A DNA stretch of 32,103 nucleotides from Planctomycetaceae bacterium (GTDB taxonomy: Bacteria > Planctomycetota > Planctomycetia > Pirellulales > UBA1268): the NCBI GenBank assembly GCA_005791575.1, contig SXWA01000217.1:1-32103 (forward strand), in the 5' to 3' direction. Numbering within the stretch: the first letter of the stretch is position 1; each line of letters opens with the position of its first letter. The notes below the pieces were generated by a model. The model searched no databases and was not told the DNA's origin. It worked only from the letters and a program-made list of their open reading frames with translations. This document shows positions 6,397 to 15,500 of this stretch, piece after piece. A program made the position numbers and the translations under genes.

Positions 6397-7890
6397 TCAC
6401 GCGATCAGCTCGGGGATCACCCGTGCCGGCTCGACTCCGGTGAGCTTGAAGTCGAGGCCGAGGTGGCGGTGGGTGAAGCGCTCGTGGTCGAACCCGAGGA
6501 GCTGGAGCACCGTGGCGTGGAAGTCGCGGATGTGGACCGGGTCCTTGACGATCTGATAGGAGAAGTCGTCGGTCTCGCCGTAGATCTGCCCGCCCCGGGC
6601 GCCGCCGCCGGCCATCCACATCGTGAAGCAGCGGGGGTGATGGTCGCGGCCGTAGTTCTCCCGGGAGAGGCCCCCCTGTGAGTAGATCGTCCGGCCGAAC
6701 TCCCCGCCCCAGATGATGAGCGTGCTGTCGAGCAGGCCGCGGCTCTTCAGGTCCTGGACGAGGCCGTGGCAGGCCTGGTCGATGTCCTTGCACTGCATCG
6801 GCAGCCGGACGGCGACGTTGGCGTGGGTGTCCCAGTTGTTGAGGTAGACCTGCACGAAGCGCGTGCCGCGCTCCACCATCCGCCGCGCCATCAGCACGGT
6901 GTTGGCGAACGTGCCCGGCTTCTTCGCCTCCTCGCCGTAGAGCGCGAAGGTGCTCTCCGGCTCGCTGGCGAGGTCGGTCAGCTCGGGCACGCTGGCCTGC
7001 ATGCGGAAGGCCATCTCATACTGGGCGATGCGCGTGCGCGTCTCGGGATCGCCGAGCTGCTCGAGCGTGCGCTGGTTGAGGGCGGCGAGGCCGTCGAGCG
7101 TGCGCCGCCGCACCTCGGTGGGGACCCCGGCAGGGTTGTTGATGTAGAGGATCGGGTCCCCCGCCGAGCGGAAGCTGACGCCGGAGTATTCGCCGGGGAG
7201 ATAGCCGCTCGACCAGAGGCGGGCGCCGATCGCCTGCACCTGCTCGGTGTTGGTCGGCTTGGCGACCAGGACGACGAACGTCGGCAGGTTCTGGTTGAGC
7301 GAGCCGAGGCCGTAGCTGGCCCAGGCACCGAGGCAGGGGCGGCCGTGGAGCTGGTTGCCGGTCTGCATGTAGGTGATCGCCGGCTCGTGGTTGATCGCCT
7401 CGGTGTGCATCGTGCGGATGAAGCACATCTCGTCGACCATCCGCGCCGTGTGGGGGAGCAGCTCCGTGACCCACATGCCGCTCTGACCGTGCTGCGCGAA
7501 GGTGAACTTCGACGGGGCGATCGGGAAGCGCTTCTGGCCCGAGGTCATCGTCGTCAGCCGCTGGCCGTTGCGCACGCTCTCCGGCAGGTCCTTGTCGTAC
7601 CACTCGTTCATCGCCGGCTTGTAGTCGTAGAGATCCATCTGTGGCGGGCCGCCGACCATGTGCAGATAGATGACATGCTTCGCCTGCGGGGCGAAGTGGG
7701 GGCCGACCGCCCCGGGCACGCGCTCCACGCCATCAACGCCGGCGACGGCCACCGCATCGGCCCGGGCCGCGCCCGGGGCGCCGAGGCTCGCCAGCGACAC
7801 CCCGCCGAGGAGGTGGCTGCCGCGCTCGAAGAACCGCCGCCTCGTGAGGGCGAGGCCCAGTTCGGCCAGCGGGGTGGGGAGCGGGTGCAT
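6397..7890 (-). CDS. DUF1501 protein with Tat signal (pair A)
   Basis: This 497-residue member of the DUF1501 family belongs to the sulfatase/alkaline-phosphatase-like superfamily and is very abundant in planctomycetes; its reaction is not established. The N-terminus carries a twin-arginine signal (TRRRFFERG, about 16-24) and a hydrophobic stretch ending GAPGAARADA, so it is exported folded. Family landmarks include HVIYLHMVGGPPQMDLYDYK, then GMWVTELLPH, RMVERGTRFVQVYLNNWDTH, IIWGGEFGRT and a C-terminal HATVLQLLGFDHERFT. I chose the ATG at 7890 because AGGAG lies 6 nt upstream; the frame is open to 7941. It follows its partner cytochrome-type gene by 64 nt on the same strand, forming the usual planctomycete pair. 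Confidence 0.93.
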   Translation of the reverse strand: MHPLPTPLAELGLALTRRRFFERGSHLLGGVSLASLGAPGAARADAVAVAGVDGVERVPGAVGPHFAPQAKHVIYLHMVGGPPQMDLYDYKPAMNEWYDKDLPESVRNGQRLTTMTSGQKRFPIAPSKFTFAQHGQSGMWVTELLPHTARMVDEMCFIRTMHTEAINHEPAITYMQTGNQLHGRPCLGAWASYGLGSLNQNLPTFVVLVAKPTNTEQVQAIGARLWSSGYLPGEYSGVSFRSAGDPILYINNPAGVPTEVRRRTLDGLAALNQRTLEQLGDPETRTRIAQYEMAFRMQASVPELTDLASEPESTFALYGEEAKKPGTFANTVLMARRMVERGTRFVQVYLNNWDTHANVAVRLPMQCKDIDQACHGLVQDLKSRGLLDSTLIIWGGEFGRTIYSQGGLSRENYGRDHHPRCFTMWMAGGGARGGQIYGETDDFSYQIVKDPVHIRDFHATVLQLLGFDHERFTHRHLGLDFKLTGVEPARVIPELIA

Positions 7891-7954
7891 GGCGAACTCC
7901 TGCACAGGGGACCGATCCGGGGGGACCGATCCGGGCGGCACCGGGCCGCGCGGA

Positions 7955-10900
7955 TCACTTGCAGAGAACCTCGTCGAGATTCATCAACTCGTTGGTGAGC
8001 ATCGTCCAGGCGGCCAATTGGGCCGCGTCGGCGTGCCGCGGCTTCGAATCGCCGATGGCGATCACCTGCTTCGCCTCCTCGGCATGGCCGCCGTAAAACG
8101 CCTGGAGGTCGGCAAGCGACTGCTTGACGATCGCCAGCTCGTCGGCGGCCAGCGGCCGGGCGAGGAGGCGCCGGGCGATGAAGTCGATCCGCGTGTCGTC
8201 GGTGGCACCGCCGATCTCGAACGCCCGGTCGGCCAGCACCCGGGCCGCCTCGACGAACTGCGGATCGTTGAGTGTGACCAGCGCCTGGAGCGGGGTGTTG
8301 GTGCGCTCGCGGCGGATCGTGCAGGTCTCGCGCGACGGGGCGTTGAAGATCTCCATCGAGGCCGGCGGGGCGGTGCGCTTCCAGAACCAGTACATGCTCC
8401 GCCGGTAGAGGGCGTCGCCGGAGTCACGCTTGTAGACGTTGGTGTTGCCCCCCATCGACACCGCCTCCCAGACGCCGTCGGGCTGGTAGGGCTTCACGCT
8501 CGGGCCGCCGATCTGCCGGACGAGCAGGCCGCTGGCCGCCAGGGCATGGTCGCGCACCATCTCGGCGTCCATCCGGAACCGGGGCCCGCGCGAGAGAAGG
8601 CGATTGGCGTTGTCGCGGGCGAGCTTCGCGGGGGTCGCCGCCGCCGCCTGCCGGTAGCTGGCGCTGGTGACGATCAACTTGAAGAGCCGCTTCACGTTCC
8701 AGCCGCTCTCACGGAATTCCACCGCCAGCCAATCGAGGAGCTCGGGATGGCTCGGCAGCTCCCCCGACACGCCCAGATCGGCGCTGGTGCGCACCAGGCC
8801 CGTGCCGAAGACCTCCTGCCAGAAGCGGTTGACGGTCGTGCGCGCGGTGAGCGGGTGGTCGGCGAGGAACAGCCACCGCGCCAGGCCGAGCCGGTTGCGC
8901 GGGGCGCCGGCGGGGAAGGCAGGGAGGATGTCGGGGGTGTCGGGCTGGACCTCGTCGGTGCGCTTGTCGTATTCGCCGCGGGCGAGGACGAAGGCCTTGG
9001 CCATCTCCGGCTTCTCGTTCATCACGTGGGCGACGGTGCCACGGCGGCGGATCTCCGCCTGCTCGGCATCGAGCCCGGCCAGTCGGGCACTGGCCGTCTT
9101 GAAGGGTTCGTCGGCGGTGGCAAGCCACCAGTCGTAGAGCGGCCCGGCGGCGGCGGGACGGGCCGCGGGATCGAGGCGGACGACGTCGGCCAGCGCCTGC
9201 CCGCGGGCGATGCCCTCGATCTCACCGGCGGCGAGGGCCCGCCCCCAGATGACCAGGCCCGCCAGGCCGACGGCATGCGCCGGCGAGCCGGGGGACCGGC
9301 TGCCGATCGTGAACGGCACGGCGGTACGGATCGTGTTTTTCTTGAAGGTGTTGGTTTCGACGTTCAGCCCCTGCAGCTTGCCGTTGTAGAAGACCTTGAT
9401 CCCCTCGGGCCGGCCCGAGCCGTCGGAGGTGATCGCGACCTGTGTCCAGGCGTCGGCGGGGAGTTGGTCCTTCGCCGAGACCTTCAGGGCGTCGTCGGGC
9501 CAGGCGTGGACCATGTGCATGCCGAGGCGCCGGCTCTGGATCCAGGCGTCCCAGCCGCGGTAGGCCTGGCCGTCGTCCATCCTGGCGACGACGGCGTAGG
9601 CGGTGTCATTGGCCGGCGGGCGGATCCAGAAGGTGAGGCTGAAGCCCTGGTCGTGCTCGAAGTCGCCGACGGTCGCCACCTCCGCCGCCTTGCCGGCGAG
9701 GAGCAGCCCTGATCCCCCGGAGGGACCTGGCTGCCAGGCGGTGCCGGCCGAGAGTGGGAGGTCGGTCTCCTTGCCGGCGACGCGAACCTTCGTGACCTGC
9801 CCCTGCCCCTCGGCGCCGGGCAACTCGGCCAGCGGCGTGTCCTGTGGGAGCAGCTTCTGCACCGTCTCGGCGCTGGCGGCCGTGATCCAGGCGTCGAACT
9901 CCGGCCGCGCGGCCCCCTTCCGCGCCTCGACGGCGGCGCGGGCGGCAGGGACGTCCTTCTCGAGCTCGAGGAACCGGGCGAGGTCGTCGGGCTTGGGCAC
10001 CGGCACGATCGGCGGCGTGTCGTGGACGTTGCCATCCATCGCCGCCTGCGTCGTGTTGTTGAAGAACGCGGAGAGCTCGTAGAACTCCTTCTGCGACAAC
10101 GGATCGAACTTGTGGTTGTGGCAGACGGCGCAGCCGGTCGTCAGCCCCATCCAGACCGCCGCCGTCGTCTCGGTGCGGTCGCGGCAGTAGATGACGCGGT
10201 ATTCCTCGTCGATTGCCCCGCCTTCGCTGGTGGTGATGTTGCAGCGGTTGAAGCCGCTGGCGATCTGGTTGTCGAGCTGGGTCTCGCGCGGCAGCGACGG
10301 TGTCTCGGCGTTCACCAGGTCGCCGGCGAGCTGGAGGATCGTGAACTCGTCGAACGGCAGGTTGCGGTTGAAGGCACCCACCACCCACTGGCGGTAGGCC
10401 CACAGCTCGCGGAAGTTGTCGATGTGGATCCCGTTGGTGTCGCCGTAGCGGGCGTAGTCGAGCCAGTGGCGGCCGCGGTGCTCGCCCCACTCGAGCGTCG
10501 CCAGGAGACGGTCGACGAACTGCTCGTAGGCGTCGGCGGAGCGGTCGGCGACGAACGCCTCGACGAGCGCCGGTTCGGGGGGCAGGCCGGTGAGATCGAG
10601 GGCGACGCGGCGCGCGATCGTGCGGCGGTCGGCCTCGGGGGCGGGTGAGAGACCCTCCGCCTCGAGCCGCGCGAGGATGAAGCGGTCGATCGGGTTGCGG
10701 ATCCACGATTCGTTCTTCACCGCCGGCGCCTCGGGGCGCAGCGGCGGGATGTACGACCAGTGGGGCTGGTAGACCGCCCCTTCCTTCACCCAGCGCTCGA
10801 GGAGCGCCTTCTGCTCCGCCGAGAGCGGCTTCTTGGCCGCCGGCGGCGGCATCACGAGGTCGGGGTCGTCGGAGCCGATCCGGTCGAGGATCGCCGAGGA

Positions 10901-11209
10901 GTCGGGATCCCCCGGCACGATCGCCCCCGCTTCGACCGCCGCGTCGCGCTGGTCGAGGCGGAGGTCGGCCTTGCGGGAGGCGCTGTCGGCCCCGTGGCAG
11001 GAAAAACAGTGCTCGACGAGGATCGGCCGGATGTCACCGTTGTAGGAGAGGGGCGGGGCGTCGGCGGCAGCCGCCAGCCGCGCCGCGGTGAAAACCGCGG
11101 CGGCGAAAACAGTCCTGCCGAGCCGGCCTGAACAGGGGACCGGTGAACAGGGCAGCCGTGACCCGGGGACCAGAGTGGCCCGGGGAAGAGTCGACCGGGA
11201 ATGGGGCAT
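7955..11209 (-). CDS. Planctomycete cytochrome-c / DUF1549 / LamG / DUF1553 protein (pair A)
   Basis: The product has 1084 residues. A signal peptide ends near AARLAAAADA. An N-terminal cytochrome-c-like domain has HCFSCHG (haem Cys at 68 and 71) and the later methionine in VMPPP. DUF1549 (PSCyt2) follows, with PIDRFILARLEAEGL, LDLTGLPPE and a second CxxCH in GCAVCHNHKFDP (Cys at about 360). A LamG/concanavalin-like domain (about 488-655; GFSLTFWIRPP and WTQVAITSDG) is inserted before DUF1553 (PSD1; HPLTARTTVNRFWQEVFGTG, FRMDAEMVRDHAL and ERTNTPLQALVTLNDP). The ATG at 11209 has GGGAG about 8 nt upstream. Members are thought to act in the envelope in redox or polysaccharide-related processes, but no function is proven. 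A TAGAAT element sits about 70 nt upstream. Confidence 0.93.
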   Translation of the reverse strand: MPHSRSTLPRATLVPGSRLPCSPVPCSGRLGRTVFAAAVFTAARLAAAADAPPLSYNGDIRPILVEHCFSCHGADSASRKADLRLDQRDAAVEAGAIVPGDPDSSAILDRIGSDDPDLVMPPPAAKKPLSAEQKALLERWVKEGAVYQPHWSYIPPLRPEAPAVKNESWIRNPIDRFILARLEAEGLSPAPEADRRTIARRVALDLTGLPPEPALVEAFVADRSADAYEQFVDRLLATLEWGEHRGRHWLDYARYGDTNGIHIDNFRELWAYRQWVVGAFNRNLPFDEFTILQLAGDLVNAETPSLPRETQLDNQIASGFNRCNITTSEGGAIDEEYRVIYCRDRTETTAAVWMGLTTGCAVCHNHKFDPLSQKEFYELSAFFNNTTQAAMDGNVHDTPPIVPVPKPDDLARFLELEKDVPAARAAVEARKGAARPEFDAWITAASAETVQKLLPQDTPLAELPGAEGQGQVTKVRVAGKETDLPLSAGTAWQPGPSGGSGLLLAGKAAEVATVGDFEHDQGFSLTFWIRPPANDTAYAVVARMDDGQAYRGWDAWIQSRRLGMHMVHAWPDDALKVSAKDQLPADAWTQVAITSDGSGRPEGIKVFYNGKLQGLNVETNTFKKNTIRTAVPFTIGSRSPGSPAHAVGLAGLVIWGRALAAGEIEGIARGQALADVVRLDPAARPAAAGPLYDWWLATADEPFKTASARLAGLDAEQAEIRRRGTVAHVMNEKPEMAKAFVLARGEYDKRTDEVQPDTPDILPAFPAGAPRNRLGLARWLFLADHPLTARTTVNRFWQEVFGTGLVRTSADLGVSGELPSHPELLDWLAVEFRESGWNVKRLFKLIVTSASYRQAAAATPAKLARDNANRLLSRGPRFRMDAEMVRDHALAASGLLVRQIGGPSVKPYQPDGVWEAVSMGGNTNVYKRDSGDALYRRSMYWFWKRTAPPASMEIFNAPSRETCTIRRERTNTPLQALVTLNDPQFVEAARVLADRAFEIGGATDDTRIDFIARRLLARPLAADELAIVKQSLADLQAFYGGHAEEAKQVIAIGDSKPRHADAAQLAAWTMLTNELMNLDEVLCK

Positions 11210-11543
11210 CGGATGGGCTCCCGCGGTTCGGCCGGTCCGCCCCGACATGCCTGTCGGCGACCCGGCGCAGTCCTCACTATTCTACCACCCCCCGGCACCG
11301 GGCTCCCCCCGCGGGAAAAGGGGGAGTCGGCCCGGTTTTGCCCCGTTGACGGCCGGTCTCGTTCCTGGTTCACGCTCAATCGGTTTCCCCACTGATCCGT
11401 CGGTGCCGCGTGGGGAGGTCCCATGCCGCACGTCGAGATCGTGCCCCTGTCGGGGTTCCGCGTGCGCGCGGAGGACCTGCTCAGCGTCGGCATGACCCTC
11501 CCCGGGTTCGCCGCCTGTTGTCGGGCGCCAAATGCCGCGCCGC
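11210..11543. other. 334-bp region between two minus-strand genes
   Basis: The left part probably holds the promoter of the cytochrome-type gene. It includes CTATTCTA at 11277-11284, which on the minus strand reads TAGAAT about 70 nt from that gene's start. The right part holds the short plus-strand frame starting at 11423. No RNA gene or terminator with a T-tract is visible. Confidence 0.4.
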
Positions 11544-11584
11544 TCAGGCGGAAACGGTCGGCTCCTCGATCACCGGATTGGTGA
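11423..11584 (+). pseudogene. Possible 5' remnant of an unrecognised gene
   Basis: A near-ideal ribosome-binding site (GGGGAGG at 11412-11418) stands 4 nt before an ATG. The protein-like sequence MPHVEIVPLSGFRVRAEDLL continues to SVGMTLPGFAA and then loses protein character from about 11515. The 53-codon frame ends at 11584, overlapping by 41 bp the 3' end of the convergent hydrolase gene. The strong start and abrupt end suggest the first 30 or so codons of a truncated gene. I do not recognise the family with certainty and assign no function. It could instead be a chance frame. Confidence 0.35.
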
Positions 11585-12356
11585 GCCGGCCGATCCCCTC
11601 GATCTCGATCGTCACGCTGTCGCCAGCGGCGAGGAACACCGGCGGCGTGCGCGCGAAGCCCACCCCGTGCGGCGTGCCGGTGAGGATCACGGTACCGGGC
11701 CGGAGGTGCATGCTCGCCGAGAGGAACTCCACCAGGGTCGGCACGTCGAAGATCATGTCGGACGTGTTCCAGTCCTGCATCACCTGGCCGTTGACCTCGG
11801 TGCGGATCGCCAGCCGGCCGGGATCGGGCAACTCGTCTGTGGTGACCAGCGCCGGACCGAGCGGGCAGAAGGTGGCGAACGTCTTGCCGCGCGACCACTG
11901 CCCGCCGCCTCCGTTGCGCTGCCAATCGCGGGCGCTGACGTCGTTGGCGCAGGTGTAGCCGAGGACGTGGTCGAGGGCCCGGGCCCGGGGTACGTTGCGG
12001 CAGGTCCTGCCGATCACCACCGCCAGTTCGCATTCGTAGTCGACCATGTCGCTGCGGAGTGTCCGCGGCAGATGGATCGGGTCGCCGGGGTTCTGCACGG
12101 CGCCGGAGTTCTTGAGGAACAGCACCGGGTGCTCCGGCACCGCTTGCCCCCCCTCGGCGGCATGACGGCGGTAGTTGAGGCCGATGCAGAGGATGTCGCG
12201 CGGCTCGAGCGGGGCGAGGAGCTTGTCGACCGTGGCCGGGCGGCCGGTGTCGGTGAGGGTGCCGAACAGTTCGCCCTCGAGGAGGGTGACATGGCCGTCG
12301 TCGTGGAGCCGGCCGAGCCGCTCGCTGCCGGCGGAGAGGAAGCGGACGATTTTCAC
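11544..12356 (-). CDS. Fumarylacetoacetate hydrolase (FAH) family protein
   Basis: This 270-residue cytoplasmic enzyme belongs to the FAH family, whose members hydrolyse or decarboxylate small beta-diketo or hydroxy acids using Mg2+. Landmarks are ILCIGLNYRRHAAE, PVLFLKNSGAVQNPGDPI, MVDYECELAVVIG (the glutamates that bind metal), GYTCANDVSARDWQ (metal-binding Asp), GKTFATFCPLGPALV and GTVILTGTPHGVGFAR. The closest general description is a 2-keto-4-pentenoate hydratase or ureidoglycolate-lyase-like member; the substrate cannot be read from sequence. The frame is open to 12551. I prefer a GTG at 12356 (VKIVRFLSAG), which has GGAGG about 9 nt upstream, because everything before it is low-complexity and overlaps the divergent promoter region. 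Confidence 0.9.
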   Translation of the reverse strand: MKIVRFLSAGSERLGRLHDDGHVTLLEGELFGTLTDTGRPATVDKLLAPLEPRDILCIGLNYRRHAAEGGQAVPEHPVLFLKNSGAVQNPGDPIHLPRTLRSDMVDYECELAVVIGRTCRNVPRARALDHVLGYTCANDVSARDWQRNGGGGQWSRGKTFATFCPLGPALVTTDELPDPGRLAIRTEVNGQVMQDWNTSDMIFDVPTLVEFLSASMHLRPGTVILTGTPHGVGFARTPPVFLAAGDSVTIEIEGIGRLTNPVIEEPTVSA

Positions 12357-12520
12357 CTGCACGATCCTCCGGGGCCCCGGGGCAGCGACCTGGAAAACGG
12401 GCCCATCGTACCGCACCCGGCGCACGGCGGTGCGCCGGTCCGGCGCGGTGCGGCGTAGACTGCCCGTTGCCGGTCGGGCATGCGCCGGCACGGGAATGGC
12501 CTCGAGCCGCGGAGGGAACG
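12357..12520. promoter_or_regulatory. Divergent promoter region between FAH-family and alpha-2-macroglobulin genes
   Basis: A 164-bp, very GC-rich spacer must serve both genes. Weak -10-like candidates are TACGAT on the minus strand, near 12406-12411, and TAGACT on the plus strand, near 12455-12460. Neither has a convincing -35 partner. Confidence 0.3.
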
Positions 12521-15500
12521 ATGACGCGTGGCGGCCCGGTCTGGGTGGCACTGTCGATCACGATCGGAGGGCTGAGGGTGGCCAGGGGCAGCGCGGCCGA
12601 CGAGCCGGCAGGGCCGCGCGCCGCGGCGTGGACCGCGGTGCAGCAGGCGCTCGACCAGCAGCGGCCGCAGACGGCCGCGACGGCGCTGGTCGGGATCGAA
12701 GCGGCGGCGGTGGCGGCCGGGGCCTGGGACGAGGCGGCGCGGGCGATCGCCACCGGCGTCGTGGTGGAGACGGGGGACCGCCCACCGGACGATCCGGAGC
12801 GCCTCGTGCGCCTCGCCCGGCGGATCGGTGAGGCGCCGGAGCCGGTGCGCGGCGTGCTCGAGGCGATCCAGGCCAACTGGACGGTGGGATACTTCCTCGC
12901 CAACCGCTGGCGTTTCCAGCAACGCACCTCCGGCGGCGCCGACGGCGGCCTCGACACGATCGGCCAGTGGGACCTGCCGCGCGTCGTCGGCGAGATCCGC
13001 GCGCGGTTCGCGGCCGCCCTCGGCGCTCCCGGGAGCGCGGAGCGGCAGCGGCTCATGCGGCAGCGGGTGGCCGACTGGTCGCTGCTCCTGCCGCCGGCCG
13101 CGATGCCCGATGCCTACCGGCCGACCCTGTTTGACGTCGTCGCCCAAGACGCCCTCGCGTTCCACGCGCGGGGGGAGCGCGGTCTGGTGGAACCGGAGGA
13201 TGCCTTCACGATTGCCGCCGACGGCCCGGCCCTCGGCAGCGTCGCCGAGTTCCGCGCCTGGCGGCCCGAGGCCACGGCCACCGATGCCGATTCGCCGGCA
13301 CTGGCGGCAATGCTGCTGCACCGCGAGCTGCTCGATTTCCACGGCGACGACGCCGACCGCACCGCGTTCCTCGCCGCTGACCTCGAGCGGATCGAGTGGG
13401 CGGCGGGGGTCGCGGTCGGGGCTGACGTCCGGGCGCGGCACCGCGCGGCGCTCGAAGGGTTCATCGCCGCCGCCGGCGACCACGAGACCGGGGCCCTGGC
13501 CCGGTTCCACCTCGCCGAGCTCCTCCAGGAGGAGGATCCGGCCGCCTCCCGCACGCTGGCCCTGGCCGGCGCCGCGCGGCACCCTGATTCACCGGGGGGG
13601 CGCCGCTGCCGGCAGGTGGTGACCGCCATCGAGGCCCCGATCCTCAACCTGGTCGCCGAGCGCACCTGGGCCGAGCCCTGGCCGGCGATCCGGGTGCACT
13701 ACCGCAACGTCGCCCGGATCCATCTCCGCGTCTGCCGCGCCGATTGGCAGGCGCGGGCGGCGGCCGGCCGGGTCCACTCGAATTGGGTGATGGAGGACGA
13801 ACGGGGGCGGATCCTCGCCCTCCCGGCCGAGCGGCAGCACGCCGTCGATCTCCCCGCCACGGCCGACTACCGCCAACGCCACGAGGATCTCTCCGTCGCG
13901 CCGCTGGCGGCGGGGCTCGCGCCGGGGGCGTGGTGGGTGATCGCCAGCCCGCGCCCGGGCCCGGCCGGCGACGACAACCCGGTGAGCATGACGCTGGTCT
14001 GGGTGAGCCGGTTGGCGCTGGTGACCGAGCAGTCGCGGCCGGTGCTCGTGGCGCGCGATGACCAGGCGCCGGCGCTGCCGCTGACCGGCCACGTGATCGA
14101 CATCGCCAGCGGGGAGCCGGTGGTCGGGGCGGAGGTGATCCCGTTCATCCGCGGCGGCCAGGGTGACCAGCAGGGTTTCCGCGCCGGCGGCGGCACGGTG
14201 ACCGATGCCGAGGGGCGCTTCTCGCTGCCGGGGCAGACGGGGCGCGAGGCGCTCGTCACGGCGGCGGCGCAGCTCGGCGGCGTGCGCCACGAGATCGTCG
14301 GCGACCCGCTCCATGTCTGGCCGGCGGGGCAGCCGCGCGACGTGCACGCGATCGTCCTGGTGACCGACCGGGGGATCCACCGACCGGGGCAGACGGTGTT
14401 CTACAAGGGGATCGCCTGCATGGGTGATCACGAGCGCGGCACCTATGCGGCGCTCGTGCGCCGCCCGGTGAGCGTCGTGCTCCGCGACGCCAATGGCCGC
14501 GAGATCGCCACTGCCGACACGATGACCAGCGCCAATGGCTCGTTCGACGGCACGTTCGCGCTGCCGCCCGGCGGGCTGCCCGGCCAGTGGGCGATCACGG
14601 CATCGGCCGGAGCCGCCCAGGGATCGGTCGTGGTGCGCGTCGAGGAATACAAGCGGCCCAAGTTCCAGGTGGCGCTCTCGCCACCGGACGGGCGCGTCAC
14701 GCTCGGGGAGGAGGTGCTCATCAGCGGCACCGCGACCACCTACACCGGCCTGCCGGTGGCTGGTGCGAAGGTGGCGTGGCGCGTCGAGCGGCTGGTGCGC
14801 TGGCCCGACTGGTGCCGCTGGTTCTTCCCCGGCCTCCCCTTCGGCGGCGAGGCGCGGCGGATTGCCCGGGGCAGCGCCGTCACCGACGAGACGGGACGGT
14901 TCACCCTCCGCTTCCCCGCCCTGCCCGACCGGGCGGTGCCGGAGGAGGCGCTGCCGGTGTTCCGCTTCCGTACCGAGGCCGTTGTCACCGATGCCGGCGG
15001 CGAGACGCATGCCGACGAGCGCACGGTGTCGGCGGGCTACACCGACCTCGAGGCCACCGTGACGGCCGACGGCTGGCAGCCGGCCGGTGCCGGCGGCACG
15101 GCGCGGGTGGCGCTGACCGTGTCGACGGCGTCGCTCGACGGCGACCCGCGTGCCGCCACCGGGCGGCTCACGGTGGTGCGGCTCGTCCAGCCGGCGGCGG
15201 TGGTGCGCCCGAGCTTCTTTGCCGAGCCGGGCCCCGGGCGGGATGACGATCTGCGAGCGATCGCCGCCTCCTGGCCCGCCGGCGAGGAGCTGTTCACCGC
15301 CGCGGTCACCACCGATGCCGCCGGCAAGGGGGTGGTCGAGGCGGCGCTTCCGCCGGGGATCCACCGGGCGACCTTCGAAATCCCCGCGGTGGGGCAGCGG
15401 CCGGCGGTGAAGGGGGTGCATGTCGTCGAGGTCATCGCGCCGGACGCGACGACCTCCGGCACGAAGCTGCCGCTCACGCTCCACTGCGAGAAGCAGGTGG

